This document shows, piece by piece, positions 34,296 through 42,160 of a DNA stretch of 64,000 nucleotides. Both the position numbers and the translations under genes were made by a program. Each line of letters opens with the position of its first letter. Positions within the stretch are counted from its first letter, which is position 1. Origin of the DNA: Micromonospora echinospora. Its GTDB lineage: Bacteria > Actinomycetota > Actinomycetes > Mycobacteriales > Micromonosporaceae. The notes beneath the pieces are model-generated. The model made no database searches, was not told the origin of the DNA, and was given only the letters and a program-made list of their open reading frames with translations. The stretch is taken from positions 3,410,001-3,474,000 of the forward strand of contig NZ_LT607413.1 of assembly GCF_900091495.1 (NCBI RefSeq). The letters are read 5' to 3'.

Positions 34296-35626
34296 ATGTC
34301 GTCGCGTCGTGACCAGGTGGACGCCCAGCGGTACATGATGACCCGGGTGACCGGTGCGCTGGTGCGGGCCGAGCCGGAGACCGCCGAGTCACCGACCCGC
34401 CGGGACCGCACCGGCACGATCGCCGGTCTCGTGCTCGGGATCCTGGTGCTGGCCGGGGTCGCGATCTGGGCGCTGATGCCGGGATCGGGCTCGACCAGTT
34501 GGCAGCAGCCGCGGATGCTGGTGGTGGACGCTTCGACCGGGGCGCGGTACGTGCTGGTCGACGGCCAACTGCGCCTGGTCAACGACGTGGCGACGGCCAC
34601 CCTGCTGGCCGGCGGTCGACTCACCCCGGTCACCGTCTCCTCGTCCAAACTCGCCAAGGTGCCGCAGGGCCCGCCGGTGGGTACCCCGACCGGGCCGCAG
34701 GTGCTGCCGGCGGCCAACCGGGTCAACCAGGGCGTGTGGCGGGCCTGTAGCCGGGACACCGGCCGGGTCGTGCTCGACGTCGACGTGCCGGCGGCCCCCG
34801 ATCCGCTCGGCGACGGGCAGGCGCTGCCGGTCACCGCGGGCGGCAAGACCTACCTGCTGTGGGGCGGGCGACGACTGCTCCTTCCCCAGCCGTGGATGGC
34901 CGACGTGCTGGGGCTGGGGCTGCTCGCTCCCGTACCGGTGGCGACCGCCTGGCTGGAGTCGATCCCGCTGGGCGGCACGGTCGGCCCGCCGAAGGTGGCC
35001 CGGGCCGGCGGCGCAGGCCCGAAGGTGGCCGGCCGGCCGACGTCGATCGGCCAGATGTTCGCCGTGGACCTGGGCAACGGCACGGTCAACCACTACCTGA
35101 TGACCGCCGACGGGCTGGCCCCGCTGACCGAGACCGAGTACCGGTTGCAGCGGGCCACGCCGGTCGGGGCCAGGGAGACGGCCATCACCGCGGCCGATCT
35201 GGTCGCCGCCGGTCAGCGCAGCCCGGTGCGCCCGCTGACCACGCTGCCGGCCACCCCACCAGTGCCACCCTCCATGCCCGAGGACGCCGTGGTCTGCGTG
35301 GAGTACGCGGGCCAGGCCGACGAGAAACCCACGGTCGTCCTGACCAGCGGAACCGGCATGCCGACCGGCGGCAGCGGCGGGAAGACCGCCGTGACGGTGC
35401 GGGTGCCGTCGGGCGGGGGAGCGCTGCTGATGCCCCCGGCCACCGCCGAGACCGACCGGTGGCGGCAGCAGGGCCTGCTGGTCAACGAGCGGGGGATCGC
35501 CTACCCGATCATGGGCGGCGACGTCACCACCCTGGGCTACTCCCTCAACCAGGCGGTGGTCATGCCCACCGCGCTGGTCGCCATGCTGCCCCCGGGCCGG
35601 CGCTGGTCCGGCCGGAAGGGAGGTGA
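34296..35626 (+). CDS. eccB: Type VII secretion protein EccB (apparent frameshift near the C-terminus)
   Basis: Membrane-anchored extracytoplasmic component of the ESX complex. N-terminus MSSRRDQVDAQRYMMTRV is the family hallmark, followed by one membrane helix at residues 45-65 (AGLVLGILVLAGVAIWALM) and the repeat-rich outer domain. Family C-termini end soon after a GPAL motif. Here the frame reads MLPPGRRWSGRKGGE and runs to 35942, over the next gene; adding one base in the C-run at 35589-35593 restores MLPPGPALVRPEGR and a stop at 35624-35626. The duplicated copy of this DNA at 32011 has the extra base. I therefore set the end at 35626 and flag a 1-nt deletion or sequencing error. Confidence 0.85.
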
Positions 35627-36052
35627 GGCCGCGGGGTACCCGAACGTCCCGCCGCCGTGGCCCGCCCCTCCGGACGGACCTGCGGCAGGCGCGAGCACAT
35701 TTCCCACCCATTCACCAGCATCACGTTCCGATAGAAGACAAGGAGAGTCATGCCAGTCAACCAGCAGGGGATCGTCGCTGATGAGGCGACCATCAAGGGC
35801 ATGGTCATGGCGTTCGGGCAGGCGCAGGCCGAGGCCAAGAACAGCCAGGCCAACGTCACGGCCGCCAGCAGCAACCTGTCCGCCCAGTGGCAGAGCGACT
35901 CGGCCGCGCCGCGGTTCCTCCAGGCCGTCCAGCAGTGGCTGAACGGCTTCCAGAAGGTCCAGGCGGGCCTGGACATGCTCAACCAGAACATGCAGCAGTA
36001 CGCGCAGTTGACGACCACGACCGAAGACGACAGCGCGATGCGGGCCGGCGGC
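35586..36052 (+). repeat. Duplicated eccB-3'-end/esx segment, copy B
   Basis: Probable parent of copy A at 32011-32510: end of eccB, the non-coding leader with GTGAGGCCGCGG, ACAAGGAGAGTC ribosome region, and the esx gene. It lies 3.6 kb downstream of copy A in the same orientation. Confidence 0.75.
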
Positions 36053-36067
36053 TGGGCCGCCGGCTGA
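35750..36067 (+). CDS. Esx/WXG100-like T7SS substrate 2
   Basis: Helical hairpin protein of 105 residues, ATG 35750 with AAGGAG at 6 bp. Helix 1 ADEATIKGMVMAFGQAQAEA, turn AQWQSDSAAPRF (W-Q-S in place of W-x-G), helix 2 QWLNGFQKVQAGLDMLNQN, and a short tail ending GGWAAG. It is the paralogue of the protein at 32170 and probably the ancestral form. It lies directly upstream of another Esx-like gene, the usual pairing for heterodimer formation and co-secretion. Confidence 0.88.
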   Translation: MPVNQQGIVADEATIKGMVMAFGQAQAEAKNSQANVTAASSNLSAQWQSDSAAPRFLQAVQQWLNGFQKVQAGLDMLNQNMQQYAQLTTTTEDDSAMRAGGWAAG

Positions 36068-36136
36068 CCGCCGAACCCTCACCTGTGAAACCCGGGCCGA
36101 CGAAACCCGGACCGACGAACGACAAGGAGGCCGAGA

Positions 36137-36424
36137 ATGGCCAACTACAGCATCAATCCCGCTGCGGTTCAGGCCGTCGCCGAGGAGATGGCCAGGGAGA
36201 CCCGCGAGCTCGACCAGTCGCTGGCGAACCTCCAGACCTCGGTGGCGAGGTTCACCGCAGCCAACAACGGTCAGGCGCCGGAGGCCTACAAGGCCGCCCA
36301 GGCGCTGTGGAACCAGGGCCAGCAGGAGATGCGGGCGGCCCTGGCCCTGGGGCAGCAGCGCCTTCAGGAGATCAACGTCAACTACCAGCACGGCGACAAC
36401 CGGGGCGCGGCCATCTTCAGCTAG
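36137..36424 (+). CDS. Esx-like T7SS substrate 3 (no WXG motif)
   Basis: Helical protein of 95 residues, the usual WXG100 length, ATG 36137 with a strong AAGGAGG site. Helix 1 covers about residues 8-42 (VQAVAEEMARETRELDQSLA), the turn is AANNGQAPEAYKAA without Trp, and helix 2 continues QALWNQGQQEMRAALALGQ. The C-terminus is NRGAAIFS. It is the probable heterodimer partner of the protein at 35750, 69 bp upstream. Confidence 0.82.
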   Translation: MANYSINPAAVQAVAEEMARETRELDQSLANLQTSVARFTAANNGQAPEAYKAAQALWNQGQQEMRAALALGQQRLQEINVNYQHGDNRGAAIFS

Positions 36425-36483
36425 TACCCCGCCGAACCTGACCTCGCACGAGGTCGGGACGGCAGTTCCGCCGAGCCGATACC

Positions 36484-36536
36484 GGGTCAGGCGCGCTGGT
36501 CCGCCGCACCGCCGGGTGGACCAGCGCGTCTGACCC
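36484..36536. terminator. Hairpin downstream of the esx pair
   Basis: Inverted repeat GGGTCAG-G-CGCGCTGGTCC with GGACCAGCGCG-T-CTGACCC around a 15-base loop: 18 paired bases with one opposed mismatch. A smaller hairpin (GACCTCG with GAGGTC) lies at 36440-36456. No T-run follows. It may end part of the transcription after the esx pair or stabilise the esx mRNA 3' end; the next gene starts 93 bp later. Confidence 0.55.
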
Positions 36537-36628
36537 ACCGCTGTCCACGGACTCGTCCGGACCTCGACTCCGGCCGGGTACGGACAGCCGAGTCCCGCTG
36601 GCCCGTCTCCATCCGAGAGGAACACACG

Positions 36629-37000
36629 ATGAAGAACATCGTCATCAACGAGAGCTACCTGCGGAAGCTGCACGGCACCTACACCAAGCAGGTCGACGAG
36701 ATCGACCTGATGTACGGCAAGAACTACCCGTACGGCTCCCTGCCGGATTCCACCGTCGACATCACGAAGCAGTTCAAGCTGCGCATCGGCCCGAAGGGCT
36801 TCACCGAGGCGGAGGATCTGACGGGGGCGATCGACGTCGTCCGGGCCGGCCTGGCCAACCGGCTCAAGGGCGCGCGAACCGAGCTCAACAACCTGGAGCA
36901 CGGCATCAAGTTCCTGCTGGCCGACTCCGACGCCGTCGAGCAGACGAGCACGCTGAGCGCCGAGCAGTTCGAGTACTTCATGCCCAAAGCCGGGGGTTAG
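36629..37000 (+). CDS. Unknown small protein, probable T7SS substrate or chaperone
   Basis: Protein of 123 residues, ATG 36629 with GAGAGGA upstream. Mixed alpha/beta: NIVINESYLRKLHGTY, then GKNYPYGSLPDSTVDITK, then a long helix VRAGLANRLKGARTELNNLE. It has no signal peptide. It ends 2 bp before the PPE-like gene, with which it is surely co-translated, in the way that PE/EsxX-type small helical proteins pair with larger partners. Not recognised as a named family. Confidence 0.65.
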   Translation: MKNIVINESYLRKLHGTYTKQVDEIDLMYGKNYPYGSLPDSTVDITKQFKLRIGPKGFTEAEDLTGAIDVVRAGLANRLKGARTELNNLEHGIKFLLADSDAVEQTSTLSAEQFEYFMPKAGG

Positions 37001-37002
37001 TC

Positions 37003-40000
37003 ATGGCGAACACCGCGACGTTCGAGGATGCCCTGGCGAGCATTCTGGGGCTGGTGCTCGGCGGTGGAGAGGGCGGGGAAAAGGCTTCCATCAACGACAA
37101 TTTCCGACCGCGGACCATCAAGGGCCCCGGTTACTGGCTGATCACCCAGACGAGCACCCTCAAGTCAAACGTAATCGGCGGGTGGATGCCGGAGTACAAC
37201 AAGGACGCGGTCACCTTCTACCGGTGGAAGCAGAAAGGGGTGTACAAACACATCACCCGGGTGACGGTGTGGGTGGGCGTGACCAGCCGGGACGACACCC
37301 AGAAGCAGGAGCGCAACACCACCGACCCGGGGAACTCGACCAACCCCGACGGCAACCCGGTCGTCTCGCTCGGCAACGCGTGGGAACGGATGATCGCCGA
37401 CCTGCCCAAGGTGGCCGGGCCGAACAAGGCGTTCGACCCGGACTCGATCGGGTCGGTCCGCGAGATCCTGGCCAACCTGACCACCCACGCGCTGGGGATC
37501 TCGAGCGAGCTGACCGATCAGGTCAAGTCGGTGAACGCCAAGAGCCCCGACTTCAAGGGCTCCGCCGAATCAGCCTGGCGGCACCGGGTGCAGGAGGCGA
37601 ACAAGTACCTCGCGGACATCATGCCCCAGGCCAAGCAGTGGGACACCTCGCTGGCCCAGGTCGAGCAGGCCATGAGGGACTTCATCACGGCGGTGGCCGA
37701 CACCTTCGAGAAGTGGTCCTCGATCCACCCGGCCGGCATCTGGCAGCACCCGTACCGGGTCATCGCCCAGATGTTCAACGAGAGCACGCTCGAGTACGGC
37801 GACCTGCACGACGGCCAGTCGAACGCCTGGGACCTGGGTCAGCAGTACGCCGAGACCGGGGACGAAGCGGGATCGGAATACCGTGGCACCAAGTTCGGTG
37901 GCTCGGACGCGGGTATCGTCACGTGGACGCCGCCCGCGTGGGTGAAGTACCACCCGTTCGACGCGTTCAGCATCCCCGAGTGGAACAAGCTGGACCAGCA
38001 TCTGCGTCAGATGTGGGCCGACAACGCCCTCAAGACCTTCGAGCCGGCGATTCTCGCGGCGAAGAAGTTGGTGTCGGTGTTCGCCGAGGCGCGCAACCCG
38101 TTGAGCATCACCGACCCGAAGCCGGTGCCACCGAACCCGATGCCCAACGACGTGGGCGGCTTCGCCAACAACCCGTTCGGGAACATGGGTAACCCCTTCG
38201 CCAACTGGGGCGACCCGTTCGCGAACGTGGGTAACCCCTTCGCGAACATGGGCAATCCGTTCGCGAACGTGGGTAACCCCTTCGCGAACGTGGGTAACCC
38301 CTTCGCGAACATGGGCAATCCGTTCGCGAACGTGGGTAACCCGTTCGCGAACGTGGGAGCCAACTTCGGCAACCCGTTCCCCAACGGCGGCGGCGTGGGT
38401 AACCCGTTCGCCAACGGCACCGGTGGCGGTGGTTTCATGCCCGCCAGCATGATGCCCAACTCGGGCGCCGGTGGTGGTGCGGGTAATCCGTTCGCCAATG
38501 GCTTGGGTGGTTCCTTTGGTGGTGGCGCGGAGAATCCGTTCGGTGGTGGCGCCGGGGGCGGCCTTCCCACCGACCTGAAGGTCAAGTCGGAAATGCCGTC
38601 CGAGGGTGGTGGTGCGGGTAATCCGTTCGCCAATGGCCTGGGTGGTTCCTTCGGTGGTGGCGCCGGCGGCGACCTTCCCGCCAGTATGATGCCCAACTCG
38701 GGCGCCGGTGGTGGAGCGGGTAATCCGTTCGCCAATGGCTTGGATGGTTCCTTTGGTGGCGGCGCGGAGAATCCGTTCGGTGGTGGCGCCGGCGGCGGCC
38801 TTCCCACCGACCTGAAGGTCAAGTCGGGCATGCCGTCCGAGGGCGGTGGCGCGGGCAATCCGTTCGCCAATGGCGGCTTGGATGCTGTGGTTGGCGGCGG
38901 TGGCGCGAGCGGCCTTCCCCCCATTCCGGCCCCCAAACCGGTCACCCCGTCTGCCGGCGGTGGCCTGGAAAATCCGTTCACCGGTGGTGGCGCGGGCAGT
39001 TCCCTGCCGACCAGCAATCTCGGGCTCAACCGCAAGCCGTCCGGGCCGCAGTCGTTGGGTGACCTGACGCCGTCCCAGTTGGAGCAACTGGACAAGGCCG
39101 GGCTGCTGGACGATGTGCCGCTGACGGCTGAGCAGGCTGACTACCTGCGGAAGAACGGTCTGTCGCCGGGCGGTGCGACGAATCTCGGTCAGCTCAGCCC
39201 GGATCAGCTCGACGCGTTGGATCGCGGCGGGCTGCTGGACGAGACCCCCCTCACCAACGACCAGCGGGCGAAGCTCGGCCTGAACGGGCCGCAGTCGTTG
39301 GGTGACCTGACGCCGTCCCAGTTGCAGAGGCTGGACGGGGCCGGGCTGCTGGACGATGCGCCGCTGACGGCTGAGCAGGCTGACTACCTGCGGAAGAACG
39401 GTCTGTCGCCGGGCGGTGCGACGAATCTCGGTCAGCTCAATCCGGATCAGCTCGACGCGCTGCAACGCGGCGGCCTGCTGGACGATGTCCCGCTGTCGCC
39501 GGAAGAGCGGGCGAAACTCGGGCTGCCGCCCAACCCGTCGGGGAGTTCCGGCGGGGGTGGGTCCGTGCCGGGCCTGAACACGGGGAGGTTGCCGGGGCCC
39601 GACACCGGCGGGGGTGGGTCCGTACCGGGCCTGGACGCGGGCAGGTTGCCGTGGCCCGACACCGGGCCGTCGGCACCGATTGACCGGAATGCGTTCCCGA
39701 CCACGGTCGACGGTAAGGACGTGTCGCCCAAGCCGGGTATGACCGGAGGCATCACCACCCCTCCGGCATTCGGTGACGTCACGAGACCCGGTTCGGCCAG
39801 CTTCCCGCACGTTCCCGGGGTGCAGGTCGGCACCGGGGGTCTGTCGGCGGTGCCGGGCGTATCCGGCTCGCCCGGGGCGCTGACCCCGGACAAGCTGGGA
39901 GTGCCCGTCGGAGGCCCGGTCGGGGCCAACCTGACCCCAGGGCCGGGTGCCGGCCCTGGTCTCCCGCAGCCCGGCGCGGGCGGTATGCCGGGCGGTGGGA

Positions 40001-40245
40001 TGCCGTTCATGCCCCCGATGATGCCGGGCATGGGTGGCGCACCCCACCAAGGGCAGGACCGTGATCGCCAGCGCAGCACCTGGCTGAAGGAGGACGAGAA
40101 GGTCTGGGGCACCGACCCCGACTGCGCGCCCGCGGTCATCGGCCGGCGCGGTCGTGACACCCGGGTCGAGGACGACGAGTTCGGCATGCCGGTCGACGAG
40201 CGCCCCGGCAGCCAGGACGAACGCCGCCGGTACCGGGGCCGTTGA
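37003..40245 (+). CDS. Large PPE-like T7SS substrate with heptad and 81-residue repeats
   Basis: Protein of 1,080 residues, ATG 37003. Residues 1-370 form a mostly helical N-terminal region (SVREILANLTTHALGISSEL, SAESAWRHRVQEANKYLADI, VEQAMRDFITAVADTFEKW) like the WXG/PPE-type domain of actinobacterial T7SS substrates. Residues 390-680 are Gly/Asn/Pro-rich: nine perfect-length heptads NPFAN(V/M/W)G, then GGAGNPFANGLGG blocks with a 79-residue period. Residues 681-842 hold two 81-residue repeats (SLGDLTPSQL, AEQADYLRKNGL, ATNLGQL). The end, STWLKEDEKVWGTDPD and APAVIGRR, is a C-terminal motif shared by many actinobacterial T7SS-linked proteins. Likely exported, possibly with the giant protein. 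Confidence 0.78.
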   Translation: MANTATFEDALASILGLVLGGGEGGEKASINDNFRPRTIKGPGYWLITQTSTLKSNVIGGWMPEYNKDAVTFYRWKQKGVYKHITRVTVWVGVTSRDDTQKQERNTTDPGNSTNPDGNPVVSLGNAWERMIADLPKVAGPNKAFDPDSIGSVREILANLTTHALGISSELTDQVKSVNAKSPDFKGSAESAWRHRVQEANKYLADIMPQAKQWDTSLAQVEQAMRDFITAVADTFEKWSSIHPAGIWQHPYRVIAQMFNESTLEYGDLHDGQSNAWDLGQQYAETGDEAGSEYRGTKFGGSDAGIVTWTPPAWVKYHPFDAFSIPEWNKLDQHLRQMWADNALKTFEPAILAAKKLVSVFAEARNPLSITDPKPVPPNPMPNDVGGFANNPFGNMGNPFANWGDPFANVGNPFANMGNPFANVGNPFANVGNPFANMGNPFANVGNPFANVGANFGNPFPNGGGVGNPFANGTGGGGFMPASMMPNSGAGGGAGNPFANGLGGSFGGGAENPFGGGAGGGLPTDLKVKSEMPSEGGGAGNPFANGLGGSFGGGAGGDLPASMMPNSGAGGGAGNPFANGLDGSFGGGAENPFGGGAGGGLPTDLKVKSGMPSEGGGAGNPFANGGLDAVVGGGGASGLPPIPAPKPVTPSAGGGLENPFTGGGAGSSLPTSNLGLNRKPSGPQSLGDLTPSQLEQLDKAGLLDDVPLTAEQADYLRKNGLSPGGATNLGQLSPDQLDALDRGGLLDETPLTNDQRAKLGLNGPQSLGDLTPSQLQRLDGAGLLDDAPLTAEQADYLRKNGLSPGGATNLGQLNPDQLDALQRGGLLDDVPLSPEERAKLGLPPNPSGSSGGGGSVPGLNTGRLPGPDTGGGGSVPGLDAGRLPWPDTGPSAPIDRNAFPTTVDGKDVSPKPGMTGGITTPPAFGDVTRPGSASFPHVPGVQVGTGGLSAVPGVSGSPGALTPDKLGVPVGGPVGANLTPGPGAGPGLPQPGAGGMPGGGMPFMPPMMPGMGGAPHQGQDRDRQRSTWLKEDEKVWGTDPDCAPAVIGRRGRDTRVEDDEFGMPVDERPGSQDERRRYRGR
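38170..38358 (+). repeat. Nine 21-bp units encoding NPFAN(V/M/W)G
   Basis: Nine consecutive 21-bp units (AACCCGTTCGCGAACGTGGG type) without gaps. Several neighbouring units are identical at DNA level, so copy number is likely unstable. Confidence 0.9.
39043..39528 (+). repeat. Two 243-bp repeats (81 residues each)
   Basis: GGGCCGCAGTCGTTGGGTGA starts at 39043 and again at 39286. Each unit also contains two shorter similar halves (LTPSQL...GLLDD and LSPDQL...GLLDE). Confidence 0.85.
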
Positions 40246-40312
40246 ACACTGTTGCGCCGACGTGAACCCGGTGCCGCAGATCAGCCGTGGGATAGAAGAG
40301 GAGGTAGTCGGG

Positions 40313-40735
40313 ATGAGCTTGTTGGGCGACGAGGAACTGTTGGCCGAGATGCGTGCGGCCCTGAAGGACGTCGACGAGGCGGCCGACCGGGTACGCCGGC
40401 GCGTGGCCCGGGCGCAGACCACCGTGGAGGACAAGAAGAAGCTGCTGTCGGTGACCGTGGGTGGCCACGGCGAGCTGACCCGGATCACTTTCAACGGGGA
40501 CGCCTACCGGCGACTCGCGCCAGCCGAGCTGGCCGACCTGATCGTGACGACGGCCCGTACCGCCCGCGAGAAGGCCCAGCGCAAGACGATGGCCGGCACC
40601 GCCGAGCTGACGCGTCACCTCACCGGCCTCGACGACGCCGCGCAGTCGGCCGGGAGCATCGAGGAACTTGTCGAGGGCATCGCCAGCATGGTTTCCGGCG
40701 GTGCCGACCGGCGGACCGGGCAGGCGGCGTCATGA
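40313..40735 (+). CDS. YbaB/EbfC-family protein
   Basis: Protein of 140 residues of the YbaB/EbfC nucleoid-associated family, ATG 40313 with GGAGG at 7 bp. An N-terminal helix (ELLAEMRAALKDVDEAADRV) is followed by the beta-sheet core LLSVTVGGHGELTRITFNGD and the helix ELADLIVTTARTAREKAQ. YbaB proteins form dimers that bind DNA loosely. Members encoded inside actinobacterial T7SS loci are common and may instead act as adaptors for secreted proteins. It overlaps the next gene by 4 bp (ATGA). Confidence 0.83.
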   Translation: MSLLGDEELLAEMRAALKDVDEAADRVRRRVARAQTTVEDKKKLLSVTVGGHGELTRITFNGDAYRRLAPAELADLIVTTARTAREKAQRKTMAGTAELTRHLTGLDDAAQSAGSIEELVEGIASMVSGGADRRTGQAAS

Positions 40736-41073
40736 GCGGGCAACGGATCGAGCACCACGGGGATATCCTGCTCCGGAATGTGCCGGCGGTGCTCCAGTTC
40801 AAGGACCACCTGATCAACACGGTGGACCCGGTGCGCCAGATCGCCGAGTGCCGGTGGGCGGCCGGCGTCCCCGCGGACGACGAACTGAGCCTGCAGGCCC
40901 GCGCGGCCGTGCAGCAAGTGATCGGCGGCATGGTGCTCATGATGTACGCCAAGCTGGCTCAGGCGGCCGGATTCCAGGGCGAGAAGTTGCACAACGTTTT
41001 CCAGATCGGGGAGAACACCGAGGCCACCATCAACGAAATGGTCCCGGACATGAGCGGTGGCACGCGGGGTTGA
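40732..41073 (+). CDS. Unknown small protein coupled to the YbaB-like gene
   Basis: Helical protein of 113 residues, ATG 40732 overlapping the YbaB stop. It contains VLQFKDHLINTVDPVRQIAE, QARAAVQQVIGGMVLMMYAK and LHNVFQIGENTEATINEM. No recognised family, signal peptide or metal motif. With the YbaB protein it lies directly before the giant gene, which suggests a chaperone or adaptor for it. Confidence 0.65.
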   Translation: MSGQRIEHHGDILLRNVPAVLQFKDHLINTVDPVRQIAECRWAAGVPADDELSLQARAAVQQVIGGMVLMMYAKLAQAAGFQGEKLHNVFQIGENTEATINEMVPDMSGGTRG

Positions 41074-41170
41074 TCCGCGGAGACGAGATAGCCGAGGGCC
41101 GGGGCGGTGGTCTGCACCGCTGAGTGATTCGCACTGAGCGACCAGGGGAAGGGAACGGAGGCGTTGCGCG

Positions 41171-42160
41171 ATGGGCCAGGCCCCCGTTCCTTCCGTTGGG
41201 CTCCCTGAGTCGTCGAAGCAGGCCCTGGAAAATTTCACCGGGATGCGGTTGCACCGGTCGAATCTGGCGATGTTGGCGTACGACCTGAACGCGTTGGAGG
41301 TGCTGGCGGATCGGGTGCGGACCGTGTTGGTTCCGGAGCTGATCCGGGCGATCAGGGCGGTTCGGGCGGCGGGGGATGGTGAGGTCTACGACCGTTTCGT
41401 GGCGCAGACCGCTCCGTTCGTGGAGTTGCTGGACGGGGTCGCCGATCTGAAGGTGAACACCGCCCAGGCGATGCGGGGCTTCCTCAACCAGATGGAGCTG
41501 ACGGATCGTCAGGCGCTGGTCATGTTCATCTTCATGATGACCGAGTTGGCGGTCGCGTTCGCGATGGCGTTCTTCCTGCCGGTGGAGGCGGCGGCGCACA
41601 TCGTGAAGACCCGGACGATCATCCAGACGATCCTGCGGTCGTCGATGGTGCGGGCGGCGGCGAGCAGCACGGCGATCCAGATGTTGTTCATGCCGGGCTC
41701 GTCGCTGTTGGCGCAGATCAGCATGCTGGCTGATGGTCTGATGCCGGGGATCGACTGGGCGCAGGTCGGTAAGCAGGCGTTGTACGGGTTGGCGGTGGCG
41801 GGTGTCACCACGGCGGCCTCGCCGGCGTTGGCCCGGTTCGCCGGTGCCGTCGGTGGTGGTCTGGCGCACCTCGGGGTGTCGGGTTCCACGCGTGACCTGT
41901 TGACCAGTCTGATGATGGTGCCGGTGTCGGAAGTCGGCATGGAGGTGGTCGGCGGCATCGGTGCCAGCTACATCGTCGACGGGTACTACAACCCGGGCAG
42001 TCTCGGGCCGGACGCGCTCTCCGGGGCGTTGTCGGGCTCGGGCGAGCTGGCCGCGACCGGGGCCGGGATGGGTGCGCGTCGCGGCGCGGTGGGCCTGGGG
42101 TTCAATCCGACCCGGCCCCGGTGGCGGATGCCGGATGGTGTCGGCTTCACCGCCGACGGT
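41171..42160 (+). other. Giant protein: hydrophobic N-terminal domain
   Basis: Residues 1-330. Amphipathic helices (LAYDLNALEVLADRVRTVL) come before a strongly hydrophobic segment at about 118-140, then ALYGLAVAGVTTAASPALA and SEVGMEVVGGIGASYIVDGY. This layout is typical of the N-terminal export/pore-like domain of actinobacterial T7SS toxins. Function here is inference. Confidence 0.6.

Noticed and set aside
34296..35942. EccB as a 548-residue protein running over esx gene 2
   Set aside because: The last ~115 residues have no EccB character and overlap a conserved esx gene with its own ribosome site; the duplicated segment shows one base missing.
36484..36536. Riboswitch between the esx pair and the next gene
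   Set aside because: A simple hairpin with no conserved aptamer-like core; better explained as a terminator or mRNA-stability element.
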